A DNA stretch of 64,000 nucleotides from Sphingopyxis sp. (lineage in GTDB: Bacteria > Pseudomonadota > Alphaproteobacteria > Sphingomonadales > Sphingomonadaceae). A program made the translations under genes and the position numbers. The notes below the pieces were generated by a model, which was not told the DNA's origin, did no database searches, and saw nothing but the letters and a program-made list of their open reading frames with translations. Location: positions 62,001 to 126,000 of the forward strand of contig NZ_JAOZVW010000138.1 in assembly GCF_025869345.1 (NCBI RefSeq). The letters are read 5' to 3'. Within the stretch, counting starts at the first letter, position 1. Every line of letters begins with the position of its first letter. This document shows, in pieces, positions 17,178 to 26,801 of this stretch.

Positions 17178-18713
17178 TCAGAACAGCAACTGAACCTTCT
17201 TGCCGTCGATCTCGGTTCGAAATTCGCGGCGGCTGGTGAAGGCCGGGGGAATATTCTTTTCGTCCCAGCGATCGAAGCGGCGCTCCATATCCGTGACGGC
17301 TTTGGGGTGCTGCGGCGAAAGGTCGTTCGCTTCGCCGCGATCGCGGCCGAGGTCGAAGAGCATCTGCCATTGTCCGAGCGGCGATAGGCCGATCTGCGTG
17401 CCGTCGGGCAGGGGTTTCCCCATTACATCGGCGAGCGTCTGGACATCGGCCGCTTTGTTGATCGTAATCAGCTTCCAGGGGCCGCGCCGCGTCCAGTGAT
17501 TGGGACCCATGCGCCAGAACAATATCCGGTCCGCCGACAGGGCGGAGGGGGCGAGCAGATTCTGCCCCTCGCTCTGCGGCGGCGCGGGCCGGTGCATCGC
17601 GGCCGCCATCGTCGGCATGATGTCGAGCGTCGAGATCGGGAGCGCCTCGACCTGGCCGCCCTTCACCCGTCCGGGGGCGCTGAGGATGAACGGCACGCGC
17701 ACCCCGCCTTCGAGCGGAAAGGCTTTCCACCCCGCGAAAGGCGCGTTGGAGCAGGCGCCTTCGGCATAGTTGGGGCAACCATTATCGCTGATGAAAAAGA
17801 CGATCGTGCGGCGGTCGAGTCCGTCCGCTTTCAAGGCGTCCATCAGGCGCCCGACATTCTGGTCGAGCTTTGTCATCATCGCCTTGTAGATTCGGGATTG
17901 CGGCGACGGGTCCTTCGCAAATGGCTGCACATCTTCCGTCGTCGCCGCATATGGCGAATGCGGTGCGTTATAGGCCAGATAGAGGAAGAAGGGACGATCA
18001 TGTCTCGACCCGACGAATTTTACGGCCCGGTCGGTGAACACATCGGTGATGTTGCCGGGCGGATTGACGGTTTCGCGCCCCTCCATGATCGGAAAGCGCT
18101 TGCGCGTGATAAGCTTGCCTTCGCCGCTGTCGGTGGTCACCAGTCCCTTGGTGCCGTCGGGATAATAGCTGGTCGCGCCGCCGAGGAAGCCGAAGAAGCT
18201 GTCGAAGCCCTGGTCGAGCGGGTGGCGCCCGGCCCCGTCGCCGACGTGCCATTTGCCGATCATCGCGGTCTGGTAGTTCGCCTGCTTCGCGACCTCGGCG
18301 ATCGTCGTCTCTTCGGCCGGCATTCCAACGTCGCGGCCGACGAGATTGTAATAGAAGCCGAAGCGCCCCTGAAACCGGCCGGAGAGTAGCCCGGCGCGCG
18401 ACGGGGAACAGATCGGCGCGGTCGAATAGGCGGTGTCGTAGCGGATTCCCGACCGGGCCAGCGCGTCGATATTCGGGGTGCGAATGGCGCCGCCATAGGC
18501 ACTGAGGTCGCCGTGACCGAGGTCGTCGGCGACGATCAGGATGATGTTCGGCTGGTCGGTGGCCGCGGCGGGCGGGGGCGCTGCCGCCCGTTCGCGCGGG
18601 GCCGCGCAGGCGCCGAGCGCAAGAGCAGCCAGGACGGTAGCCGCCGTCGTCAAGGAGCGCCGTGCCGCCGCCCCGCGGCCGGTGGGGCGCTGTGCCCTTT
18701 TTGCATGGGTCAT
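17178..18713 (-). CDS. Arylsulfatase-type sulfatase, lipoprotein
   Basis: 511 residues. A lipobox (LALGAC near residue 35) suggests a periplasmic lipoprotein. The sulfatase signature CSPSRAGLLSGR carries the cysteine that becomes formylglycine; the metal-binding start is IILIVADDLGHGDLSAYGG, and FFISDNGCPNY gives the late Asp-Asn. It hydrolyses sulfate esters; the substrate cannot be told from sequence. It needs a formylglycine-generating enzyme, which is not in the window. Its start overlaps the GntR stop (ATGA), so regulator and sulfatase are co-translated. Confidence 0.92.
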   Translation of the reverse strand: MTHAKRAQRPTGRGAAARRSLTTAATVLAALALGACAAPRERAAAPPPAAATDQPNIILIVADDLGHGDLSAYGGAIRTPNIDALARSGIRYDTAYSTAPICSPSRAGLLSGRFQGRFGFYYNLVGRDVGMPAEETTIAEVAKQANYQTAMIGKWHVGDGAGRHPLDQGFDSFFGFLGGATSYYPDGTKGLVTTDSGEGKLITRKRFPIMEGRETVNPPGNITDVFTDRAVKFVGSRHDRPFFLYLAYNAPHSPYAATTEDVQPFAKDPSPQSRIYKAMMTKLDQNVGRLMDALKADGLDRRTIVFFISDNGCPNYAEGACSNAPFAGWKAFPLEGGVRVPFILSAPGRVKGGQVEALPISTLDIMPTMAAAMHRPAPPQSEGQNLLAPSALSADRILFWRMGPNHWTRRGPWKLITINKAADVQTLADVMGKPLPDGTQIGLSPLGQWQMLFDLGRDRGEANDLSPQHPKAVTDMERRFDRWDEKNIPPAFTSRREFRTEIDGKKVQLLF

Positions 18714-19483
18714 TCGCGATCCTCCCTTGATGTGCCGCCGGCCGATACGGGCCGGATCGATTGGCCGATCGATTCCAGACTCGCGAGCGTCGAGCGGTCG
18801 GATTCGCGGACCGGCGCCGGATGCAGCGACCGGCGGGTGATCAGCACGATGGCGCGTGCGGCGCTCGCGGCGACATCGCGCTGCCGCGACTTGATCGCCG
18901 CCGCCATGAGCCGATGGGCGTGCAGCGATTCAACTTCGGTTTCGACGGTGCCGGGCAAATGCAGGCGCTGCTGCCAAAGGACGAGCCGGCCGATGTGCAG
19001 CAGCATCCGTTCGGCGATCGGGCTGCCCGAATGCCTGCCGATGAAGGCGCCGATCGAGAAGGACAGGCGGTATAGCTGCCCCTTGTCTGCCGTATCGGGC
19101 AGGTGCGCCGCGTCGGCGGGAATATGACGATCGAGTTCGGCGAAGGCGGATTCGGGCATATGCTCGCTCGCCAGCGCCGCGCAGCGCGCATAAATATCCT
19201 CCAATATGCCGAGCGCATCGATGAACTGGTCGATATCGATGTTCGCGACGCGGGCGCCGCGCCACGGCAGAATCTCGACGAAGCCCGCCTGCGCGGCGAG
19301 CCGCAACGCCTCGCGCGCCGACGGCCGGCTGACTTCGTAGCGCTCGGCGATCTCATTTTCGCGGAGCGGCATTCCGGGCTGGTGCCGCTGGACGATGATC
19401 TCGCGGATGATCGCTTCCGAAAGCCAGGCGTCGGTGGTGCGATTATCGTCGCTGTTCCTGCTTCTGCCGCTGCTCTTTGCCAT
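18710..19483 (-). CDS. GntR-family regulator (FCD type), first copy
   Basis: 257 residues from the ATG at 19483 (AGGTAAG upstream). The N-terminal winged helix has EIAERYEVSRPSAREALRLA, and the rest is an all-helical FCD-like ligand domain. It is roughly three-quarters identical to the regulator at 26802, including EILPWRGARV and LITRRSLHP, so the two are recent paralogues flanking one divergent locus. Operator matches of the FadR-type pattern TNGTNNNACNA sit between the two arms at 22327-22502. FCD regulators are usually repressors released by a small acid. Confidence 0.9.
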   Translation of the reverse strand: MAKSSGRSRNSDDNRTTDAWLSEAIIREIIVQRHQPGMPLRENEIAERYEVSRPSAREALRLAAQAGFVEILPWRGARVANIDIDQFIDALGILEDIYARCAALASEHMPESAFAELDRHIPADAAHLPDTADKGQLYRLSFSIGAFIGRHSGSPIAERMLLHIGRLVLWQQRLHLPGTVETEVESLHAHRLMAAAIKSRQRDVAASAARAIVLITRRSLHPAPVRESDRSTLASLESIGQSIRPVSAGGTSREDRE

Positions 19484-19611
19484 TTTTCTTACCTCGTGCG
19501 CGAAGCAGGGGAGCGCCTTGCGCCCCGGCTCGCGCCGCATGATTTGCGCCAATCGACGGCGGGATTCCGTCCTTTGCGGCAGTATAGGCAGCGCCTCTTT
19601 CCAACAAGCCG

Positions 19612-20961
19612 TCATGGTTCTTCCCCGGTCGCAGGCCCGGCGAGCGCCGCTTTCGCATCGAACAGGCCTTTGCGAAGCCAGCCGTTCTCGTTCGCGTTTC
19701 GCGAGGCCGCGAGCAGCGCCTCGATCGCCGCGATCCGCGCCTTGAGGGCCGCTTTGCTGACCGGGTCGGCCGCCAGAGCGGCGCTGGTCAGGCGCAGCGC
19801 GGTCGCCGCCCGATGGTCCGCGATCAGTGCCTGCGCGCGCGCGGCGACAGGGTCCGCCCCGCCCGCCAGGCGCGTGAGTTCCGCATAGGCCTCGTCGGGC
19901 GACACCGGATACATCGAGGCGGGGTCGCCGTCGAACCAGCCGATATAGGCATCGTAGATACCGCGAACCGACCACACGATCTTGCCATAATCCTCACCGA
20001 CGTCGAGCGATGGCGGCAGCTTGACGTCGCGCATCAGCGTGTAGACGTCCTTGCCCTCGTTCATCCCCTTCACCGTGGCGTCGTGGACATAGAGGATCGC
20101 ATCGCGATAGCGGGTCAGCACCCGCTGCACCGTGTCGGCGCCCTCGATCGGGACGCCGTGGCTCGGCAGAACGATGGTGGGTTTCAGCGCCAGAACCTTG
20201 TCGATGGAGGCGACATAGTCGAGCGCCGGCCGGGGTTCGGTGCCGCGCAGCGTGTAGAGATTGGGGAAGGACTGGTAATAATTGTCGCCGATGAAGAGCG
20301 CCCTGAGTTCGGGAATCCAGACATTGAGCATGTCGGGTGTCTCGCCCGGCGCGGCGAAACAGACGAAGGTCAGTCCGCCGAGCCGGAAGCGATACTCCTT
20401 GTCGAACACAATATCGGCGAGCGGCCGCGCGGCGTGATTGCCGGGATTGGCGTGGCTCACCACGGTCCTGCCCGTTTTGGTATATTGCGCGCTCGCGCGG
20501 GTTGCCAACAGGCCGCTCAGCCGCGCGCGATAGTCGAGAAACTCGCCCTCTTTCTCCTGCGCGATCACATGCGTGCCGGGCCCGCGCCACAGTGGAAGTC
20601 CGCCGCTATGGTCGGTGTGGGCGTGAGTCAGGATGACATAGCGGACGGGCGCGCCGGAAACCTTGGTGAGCCATGCATGGTGCCGTTCGGCGGCGCGCGC
20701 GTTCGACGTGTCGATGATGACATTGCCGCCCGGCGTCGGCACCATGAAGCTGTTGCCGAACGCCGTCGCCTGATAGATGCGCCCGCCGAGATAGGGATGG
20801 GCTTCACTCTCGCCCTGTCCGGTGCTGAGCGCGGGGTTCGATGCGGGGCCGGCGTCCTGCGCCGCGGCGCCCGCGGCCGCGAGGCAGGAAAGGAAGAAAG
20901 CCAGTCCCGTCGCAGCGGCTGTCGATCGCGCGATGGGTCTGGCTTGTCTGTTCGAAGCCAT
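19612..20961 (-). CDS. Metallo-beta-lactamase-fold hydrolase, alkylsulfatase-like
   Basis: 449 residues with a signal peptide (cleavage near GAAAQ). The metal motif HAHTDHSGG gives four ligands; later SHGVPIEG supplies a further histidine. The C-terminal half (EDYGKIVWSVRGIYDAYIGWFDGDP) is the dimerisation region typical of SdsA1/BDS1-type alkylsulfatases, although the chain is shorter because the final sterol-carrier domain is absent. It probably removes sulfate from alkyl sulfates in the periplasm. It follows the DUF1254 gene after only three bases. Other MBL activities cannot be excluded. Confidence 0.85.
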   Translation of the reverse strand: MASNRQARPIARSTAAATGLAFFLSCLAAAGAAAQDAGPASNPALSTGQGESEAHPYLGGRIYQATAFGNSFMVPTPGGNVIIDTSNARAAERHHAWLTKVSGAPVRYVILTHAHTDHSGGLPLWRGPGTHVIAQEKEGEFLDYRARLSGLLATRASAQYTKTGRTVVSHANPGNHAARPLADIVFDKEYRFRLGGLTFVCFAAPGETPDMLNVWIPELRALFIGDNYYQSFPNLYTLRGTEPRPALDYVASIDKVLALKPTIVLPSHGVPIEGADTVQRVLTRYRDAILYVHDATVKGMNEGKDVYTLMRDVKLPPSLDVGEDYGKIVWSVRGIYDAYIGWFDGDPASMYPVSPDEAYAELTRLAGGADPVAARAQALIADHRAATALRLTSAALAADPVSKAALKARIAAIEALLAASRNANENGWLRKGLFDAKAALAGPATGEEP

Positions 20962-20964
20962 GAT

Positions 20965-22284
20965 TCAGGAAAATCGGCCGAGCGGCGGGAAATGATAAAC
21001 CCCGTTCAATAGCGGCGCCTGCGGCACATAGGCGCGCATCGAAAGCACGAAGGGCTTGGCCTCCGGTGCGGGAAGCCAGTTGGCCCGGCGCGCGGGGCCG
21101 GGATCCCGGCGGGCGATCCAGATATCGATCGAGCCGTCGCGATTGCGGACAAGCCCCTCGGTGCGGTCGCCGATCGCATAGCGCTCGATCGGGTTGGGCG
21201 TGAAGAAAAATTGTCCGTCGCCGGTCGCCTCGTAAAGCGTCATCGACCAGAAGCCGTCGACCGGCGGCAGCGCGCCGGGCGCGAAATGCAGGTGATAGCG
21301 GTCGCCGTGGAACAGGCCGTCGGGGGCATCGCCGGTCGAGCGGGTATAGAAGGCTTCCTCGAGCGGCAAGGCGAACAGGCCGCTCACCGCGATCTGGGCG
21401 CGAAATTCATAATCCTGTTCGAAGCGGCCGAGATCCCAGGGCGGATACGCCCAGCCGTCCTTCGTCAACTTGCCGAGCTGCGACTGGGCGGCGATCGCGC
21501 GGGCATCGGCGATCCCCGCTTCGATCTCGCGGATCGCCTCCGCCGTAAAATCGGGCGGCCGAAAGCCGGAGCGCGTGAGGCCGAGCGGGGCGATCCGGTC
21601 GAACAGCGCGTCGTCGGTCACCGGCGGCGGCGATTCGGCGATCAACGCCGCCGCCCCGGCGAAATAGTCCCGCCACGGCGCATCGCGCGCCGGCACCGCG
21701 ATCGCCGGGATCGGGCCGGCCGTCCCCTTGATCGCCAGCCCGTCCTGCACGGCGCGAACCGCGGCGACGTCCGCCGGGCCGTCGACCAGCGCCCGCGCGA
21801 GGACGAAGGCCCAGTCGGACGGCGCCCGGATCGCGTTGGCGGGCGCGTTGCCGCCCGGTCCCGCGACCACGAACTGCCCGCCGTCGCCCCCCGTGGTACG
21901 CGTGCCCAGCACCGCGATCGTATTGGTGTACATGTCGACCAGTTGCACCGAGAAATAGCGCTTCCCAGTCGCGGGCAGGGTCAGTTCGACCGGCCCGGCC
22001 GCAAGATCGAGCATGGCGTGCGAATACATGGTGTCGTTGTTCGGCGACGTCACCCGCTGCGTCTGGATGTTGGTCAGGTTGCGGTTGGGAACGAAGGCGT
22101 TCGCCGGCCCTTTGGCGAGAATGCGCCGCCGCACATTCGCCACTTCGATCAAGGCGACCGAATAGAGCCAGGCTTCGCGTGCCGCGGCGCGAAGCGACGG
22201 CTGTGCCGCAAAAGCCCGCCCCGCGAAAACGGCTCCGCCGATCGCCGCAGCGCCCGCTGCCAGCAAATGCCTGCGATCCAGCAT
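20965..22284 (-). CDS. DUF1254/DUF1214 secreted protein
   Basis: 439 residues from the ATG at 22284 (GGGAGAGG six bases upstream). A Tat-type signal (MLDRRHLLAAGAAAIGG) is followed by DUF1254 (YSVALIEVANVRRR, TSPNNDTMYSHAMLDL) and a C-terminal DUF1214 (FWSMTLYEATGDGQFF, NPIERYAIGDRT). The family is widespread in catabolic and stress regions and its biochemical role is not established. It is the first gene of the left arm and faces the TonB receptor over a 247-base promoter region. Confidence 0.88.
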   Translation of the reverse strand: MLDRRHLLAAGAAAIGGAVFAGRAFAAQPSLRAAAREAWLYSVALIEVANVRRRILAKGPANAFVPNRNLTNIQTQRVTSPNNDTMYSHAMLDLAAGPVELTLPATGKRYFSVQLVDMYTNTIAVLGTRTTGGDGGQFVVAGPGGNAPANAIRAPSDWAFVLARALVDGPADVAAVRAVQDGLAIKGTAGPIPAIAVPARDAPWRDYFAGAAALIAESPPPVTDDALFDRIAPLGLTRSGFRPPDFTAEAIREIEAGIADARAIAAQSQLGKLTKDGWAYPPWDLGRFEQDYEFRAQIAVSGLFALPLEEAFYTRSTGDAPDGLFHGDRYHLHFAPGALPPVDGFWSMTLYEATGDGQFFFTPNPIERYAIGDRTEGLVRNRDGSIDIWIARRDPGPARRANWLPAPEAKPFVLSMRAYVPQAPLLNGVYHFPPLGRFS

Positions 22285-22326
22285 CTCGACCTCTCCCTGT
22301 GTTGCCCATCGTTTGCCGATGTAATT

Positions 22327-22502
22327 TTGTCTAACAATAATCATATGCGTTGGTCAATAGCCTCACCCCGGCCATCGTCGGTATTTATAGAAATACAGAG
22401 CAATTTTGACGAAAAATATTAAAATCCGGGCTGGGCTTTGGCCGAGGGGCTTTGCCGAGGCCTCTCCATATCGTTTGACAATAATGAAAGATTGTCGGAC
22501 AA
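22327..22502. promoter_or_regulatory. Three GntR-type operator matches in the divergent promoter
   Basis: ttgtctaacaa (22327-22337), tcgtttgacaa (22471-22481) and ttgtcggacaa (22492-22502) all fit TNGTNNNACNA, the general operator of FadR-subfamily GntR proteins. The last is nearly palindromic (ttgtc-g-gacaa). The two right-hand sites start 21 bp apart, about two helical turns, just before the TonB receptor; the left one is 43 bases before the DUF1254 gene. The two GntR paralogues of this locus are the obvious candidates to bind here. Confidence 0.6.
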
Positions 22503-22531
22503 GGGCGCAAACAAACCGATGGGAGGGTGAT

Positions 22532-24763
22532 ATGAGCAAGAGAAGGCTGATCGGAGTCAGCGCTGGGGCGATTGCCTTGGCGATTGCGTCGCCGGCATTT
22601 GCGCAAACGGCGTCCGGGGCGGCGGGGCAAGCCGATGCGTCTTCCGGCGCGGCGTCGAATGATCGGGACATCGTCGTCACGGCGCGCCGTGTCGCGGAAA
22701 CCGCACACGACGTGCCGGCCGCGATTACCGCGATCGGCGGCGAGCAGCTTTCCGACCTCCTCGTGGACGATGCCGCGAGCATGATCCGCCAGATCCCCGG
22801 CGCCACCCTCGTCACCAGCGGCCCCGCCTTCATCGGCGACGTCTCGATTCGCGGCCAGGGCGGCGGGCGGATCAGTTCGTCGGAAAGCGCCACCGGCATC
22901 TATCGCGACGGTCACTATGCCGCGGGCGGCAAGTTCGGCGGCCGCACGCTCACGCGACTCGACCTGTTCGACCTCCAGCGGCTCGAGGTCCTGCGCGGTC
23001 CGCAAGGCGCGCTCTATGGCCGCAACGCGGTCGGCGGGTCGCTCAACGCGATCGCCAACAAGCCCGGGTTGCACGACGCGAACGGATGGGTGAGCGCCGG
23101 GTACGACAGCGTCGAAGCGCTCGACCTGGAAGGCGTGGTCAACGTCCCGCTGGTCGAAGGCAAGCTGGCCGCCCGCGTGGGTGGATTCGTGATCGACCAG
23201 AACGATGGCCACATCACCAACATCACCACCGGTCATATAGTCGACCAGAGCAGCAGCACCGGGCTGCGCGCGGCGCTGGCGTGGAAACCGTCGGACAGCG
23301 TCGATACCCGGCTGACGTTCGAGAATTATTACAGCCGGACGCCGGGATTCGGCAGCCTCGGCTACCGCGCGACGCTATACAACGGCCAGCCGCTCGATCC
23401 CGGCATTTTCGAGCGGGTGCTGAGCACCGAGGCCTATGCTCATATCAAGCAGCGCGCGCTTTACTGGGATACGACGGTCGCCACCGGCTATGGCGACTGG
23501 CATTTCAACGTCGATTACAAGCACCGGACGGGCGGCCGCTTCGACGAGGATTATGACCATTTCCTCGGCTACAAGGGCGTTGTTCTGGGCGGCAAGCCGG
23601 TGACGCTGCGCAACAACGAGAAGGAAAGCTTCGAGAACGGCGGCGCGCAAATCTATCTCAGCTCGCCGCAATCGGGCGGGCGCTGGTCGTGGGTCGTCGG
23701 GGTCGACGGGCTGATCAACAAATCCAACGACGTCGTCATCGTCGACGGGTCGGCGACGCCCGCCGCATTGCGGCGCCTGTTCCGCAGCGACCTCAGCATC
23801 GAAAAGCTGCGCTCGTTCGCGGCCTATGCCACCCTGGGCTATGACATCACGCCGAAGCTGAACCTCAACCTTGAATTGCGCGTGCAGAATGACCGCAAGC
23901 GTATCGATTTCGATCGTTCGGCCAGCAACGCCGCGTCGCTGACCGCCCCGATATCGTTCGAAATGAGTCGCAGCTGGACCAAGCTTCTGCCGACGGCAAC
24001 GCTGCGGTACAAGTTCAACGACGCGCAGATGATCTACGCGCGCTTTGCCACCGGATATCGTCCTGGCGGCTTCAACACGAACATCCCCGGTGACGCTCCC
24101 GATGCGGAGAAGCTGATCCCTTACGATCCCGAATATGTTTATGGCGGCGAGTTCGGCTGGAAGGCGGAATTCTTTGATCGCGCATGGACGGTCAACCTGG
24201 CGGCCTATTACACCGAAACCAAGAATGTGCAGTCGCTGACGGCGGCAAGCATCACCAATCCGCAGTTCATCCTGCAGAATGTCGGCAGCAATCATATTTA
24301 CGGTGTCGAACTGGAGACAAGAGGGCGGATCGACCTCGGCTTCGGCCGACTCGACCTCAATGCCGGGCTGTCGACCAGCCACGGCCGCTTCAACAAAGGA
24401 GCGGAGACGCTCGATAATACCGGCGTCATCGTCGACCTTTCCGGTAATCGCGTCAACAGAACGCGCGACCTCCAGTTGAATCTGGGCGGTGTGTTGCGGG
24501 TGCCGATGGGCGGGGGCGTGGTCGGCAGCATCGGCGCCAATATGCGAACCGAGCATGGCGGCTATTTCGAGCCGACCAACGATGACAAATTGCCCAACTA
24601 CACGACGGTAGATCTTACTGCCGGAGTGACGATCGATCGTGTGCAATTGCGATTTTATATCAAGAATATAAGCGATCACGTCTACTTGCTGCAAGATATC
24701 AGCCAGAACAATTTCTATAGTTCGCCGCGTGAATATGGCGGCAGCATCAAGGTCGCCTTCTGA
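22532..24763 (+). CDS. TonB-dependent outer-membrane receptor
   Basis: 743 residues from the ATG at 22532 (GGGAGGGTGAT upstream), with signal peptide ending in PAFAQ. It has the plug start DIVVTARRVAETAHDVPAAI, the LEVLRGPQGALYGRNAVGG plug motif and a barrel ending in the terminal aromatic signature YGGSIKVAF. This is the sphingomonad catabolic-type receptor without an STN domain. It starts the right arm of the divergent locus, so it should bring in the ester or sulfate-ester compound handled by the neighbouring secreted hydrolases. Confidence 0.93.
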   Translation: MSKRRLIGVSAGAIALAIASPAFAQTASGAAGQADASSGAASNDRDIVVTARRVAETAHDVPAAITAIGGEQLSDLLVDDAASMIRQIPGATLVTSGPAFIGDVSIRGQGGGRISSSESATGIYRDGHYAAGGKFGGRTLTRLDLFDLQRLEVLRGPQGALYGRNAVGGSLNAIANKPGLHDANGWVSAGYDSVEALDLEGVVNVPLVEGKLAARVGGFVIDQNDGHITNITTGHIVDQSSSTGLRAALAWKPSDSVDTRLTFENYYSRTPGFGSLGYRATLYNGQPLDPGIFERVLSTEAYAHIKQRALYWDTTVATGYGDWHFNVDYKHRTGGRFDEDYDHFLGYKGVVLGGKPVTLRNNEKESFENGGAQIYLSSPQSGGRWSWVVGVDGLINKSNDVVIVDGSATPAALRRLFRSDLSIEKLRSFAAYATLGYDITPKLNLNLELRVQNDRKRIDFDRSASNAASLTAPISFEMSRSWTKLLPTATLRYKFNDAQMIYARFATGYRPGGFNTNIPGDAPDAEKLIPYDPEYVYGGEFGWKAEFFDRAWTVNLAAYYTETKNVQSLTAASITNPQFILQNVGSNHIYGVELETRGRIDLGFGRLDLNAGLSTSHGRFNKGAETLDNTGVIVDLSGNRVNRTRDLQLNLGGVLRVPMGGGVVGSIGANMRTEHGGYFEPTNDDKLPNYTTVDLTAGVTIDRVQLRFYIKNISDHVYLLQDISQNNFYSSPREYGGSIKVAF

Positions 24764-24764
24764 G

Positions 24765-25826
24765 ATGCGATGGAACGGGCGGTGGCGGGGGAGGGCCGCG
24801 CTGGCGGCGGGCGCGATGCTATGCGCCGCGGTCTCGAACGGCGCCCCGGCCCCGGCAAGCGGGGCGGAGCCAGAGGCTTCGGTTCCGGTGTCGCCCGAAG
24901 CGCGGGCGCGGCTGCTCGATTATGTGCGGGGCCAGAATAGCACCGGGTTCCTCGTCATCCGCGACGGGCGGGTTCTGGTCGAGGCCAATTGGCCCGCGCC
25001 TGCTGCGGACCGGGCGTTCGCCGCTTTCGTCCACGGGCGCGCCCGCGACGGTGCCCTGCTGGTCGATGTGGCGTCCGCGCAGAAGAGTTTCGTCTCCGTC
25101 CTCGTGACGATGGCCGCCGACAAGCGGCTCGTCGACCTTGATGCCCCCGTTTCCCGTTATATCGGGCAGGGCTGGTCCAGGGCTTCCCCAGCCGAGGAAG
25201 CCCGAATCCGCGTCGTCGATGTGCTGACGATGAGCTCGGGCCTCGACAAGAGCTTCGGATATGCGGCGCCCGCCGGGACGGTCTTTTCCTATAACACCCC
25301 GGTCTATGCCGTGGCCAAGCGCATCCTTGTGGCGTCGGCGAAACGGCCGCTGGACGCCATCACCCGCGACTGGCTCACCGCGCCGCTGGGGATGCGCGAT
25401 ACCGCGTGGCGCAAGCGCCCGGCCGCATTCGCCGAGGTGGGAAACGACAGCGGTCTGGTGACCTCGCCGCGCGATATGGCGCGGTTCGGAGGCATGATCC
25501 TGAACCGCGGCGTAGCCGAAAACGGCAAGCGTATCGTTTCGGAAAAGGGCTTCGCGGCGATGTTCGCGCGCTCGGCGGTCAACCCGGCCTATGGGCGGCT
25601 GTGGTGGCTCAACGGCAGCGCCTATGTGATCGGTCCGCGCGGGCGACGGGACGGCCCGCTGGTGCCGGCCGCACCCGCCGATATGGTGGCCGCGCTCGGG
25701 GCGTTCGACAACCAGCTCTATGTGGTTCCCAGCCGCGGGCTCGTCGTCGTCAGGACCGGCGCCGCCGCACCGGACAAGAATTTCGATCAGCAGCTCTGGC
25801 AGCATCTGATGGACATGGTCCGCTGA
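24765..25826 (+). CDS. Serine hydrolase, beta-lactamase/NylB-like (S12)
   Basis: 353 residues from the ATG at 24765, one base after the receptor stop (tgagatg). A signal region ends near PASGAEP. The S12 nucleophile motif SxxK is SAQK in DVASAQKSFVS, and the conserved tyrosine lies in FSYNTPVY. The sequence order resembles 6-aminohexanoate-dimer hydrolases and esterases more than true class C beta-lactamases. It probably hydrolyses an ester or amide in the periplasm. The close coupling to the receptor suggests a shared substrate. Confidence 0.88.
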   Translation: MRWNGRWRGRAALAAGAMLCAAVSNGAPAPASGAEPEASVPVSPEARARLLDYVRGQNSTGFLVIRDGRVLVEANWPAPAADRAFAAFVHGRARDGALLVDVASAQKSFVSVLVTMAADKRLVDLDAPVSRYIGQGWSRASPAEEARIRVVDVLTMSSGLDKSFGYAAPAGTVFSYNTPVYAVAKRILVASAKRPLDAITRDWLTAPLGMRDTAWRKRPAAFAEVGNDSGLVTSPRDMARFGGMILNRGVAENGKRIVSEKGFAAMFARSAVNPAYGRLWWLNGSAYVIGPRGRRDGPLVPAAPADMVAALGAFDNQLYVVPSRGLVVVRTGAAAPDKNFDQQLWQHLMDMVR

Positions 25827-25868
25827 GCCATCGCGGCGCGATGGGCGCGACATCGATAGGAGTCGACA

Positions 25869-26783
25869 ATGACGGCAACGACCAAATTTCTTCTCGCCGG
25901 CGCCCTGGCGGCGTGCGCGGTGATCGGCGCGGGTGCGGCGGCCCAGCAACGCGGCTTCGCGCGGGCAGGGGCGGGGGCGTGGGCGGACGACGCGCCGATG
26001 AAGCATGTCCCGCCGCCCGCCGGAACCCGGATCGAACGCGATATCGCTTATGGCGGCGATCCTGCGCAGCGCCTCGATGTCTATCGACCCGCGAAAGCCG
26101 ACCGCGCGCCCATGATCGTGATGGTGCACGGAGGCGGCTGGTGGCGCGGCGACAAGGCGCGTCCCCCCGTCATCGACAACAAGGTGAATCACTGGCTTCC
26201 TAAAGGCTATATCATGGTGTCGGTGAACTATCGGATGGTGCCGAACGCCAACCCGCTGGTTCAGGCGGGCGATGTCGCCGCCGCGCTGGCCTATATCCAG
26301 GGCCACGCCGCGAAATGGGGCGGCGATCCGGCGCGTGTCGTGCTGATGGGCCATTCGGCGGGAGCGCATCTGGTGTCGCTGCTCGCGGCGGCGCCCGAGA
26401 TTGCCCGCGACGCCGGCGCCAGGCCCTGGCTCGGCACGATCGCGCTCGACAGCGCAGCCTATGATGTCGTCGCGATCATGGAGCGGCGGCATTTCGACCT
26501 CTATGACCGGGCGTTCGGAACCGACCGGGCCTTGTGGAGCGCGGCATCGCCGGCCCTGCGGCTCAAGGTCGCGCCGGCGCCGATGCTGCTGGTCTGTTCG
26601 TCGAAGCGCGCCGATGCCTGTCCCCCGGCGGAGGCTTTCGCCAAGCAGGCGCAGGCGCTGGGTGCGCGGGTCACGACCTTCCCGGTCGATATGACGCATG
26701 GCGAGATCAACGCGCTGCTCGGAACCGGCGGCGCCTATACCGATGCGGCTGACGCATTCCTCCGGTCGATCGGGCTGAACTAG
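25869..26783 (+). CDS. Secreted alpha/beta hydrolase, carboxylesterase type
   Basis: 304 residues with an N-terminal signal region (FLLAGALAACAVIGAGAAAQ). The oxyanion motif HGGGWWRGDK, the nucleophile GHSAGAHLVS and the late histidine in MTHGEIN are intact, matching the hormone-sensitive-lipase / BD-FAE esterase group. AGGAG lies six bases before the start. It would cleave short acyl esters outside the cytoplasm. Third gene of the right arm. Confidence 0.88.
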   Translation: MTATTKFLLAGALAACAVIGAGAAAQQRGFARAGAGAWADDAPMKHVPPPAGTRIERDIAYGGDPAQRLDVYRPAKADRAPMIVMVHGGGWWRGDKARPPVIDNKVNHWLPKGYIMVSVNYRMVPNANPLVQAGDVAAALAYIQGHAAKWGGDPARVVLMGHSAGAHLVSLLAAAPEIARDAGARPWLGTIALDSAAYDVVAIMERRHFDLYDRAFGTDRALWSAASPALRLKVAPAPMLLVCSSKRADACPPAEAFAKQAQALGARVTTFPVDMTHGEINALLGTGGAYTDAADAFLRSIGLN

Positions 26784-26801
26784 GGCCGCGGTTCGAGGGC
26801 G

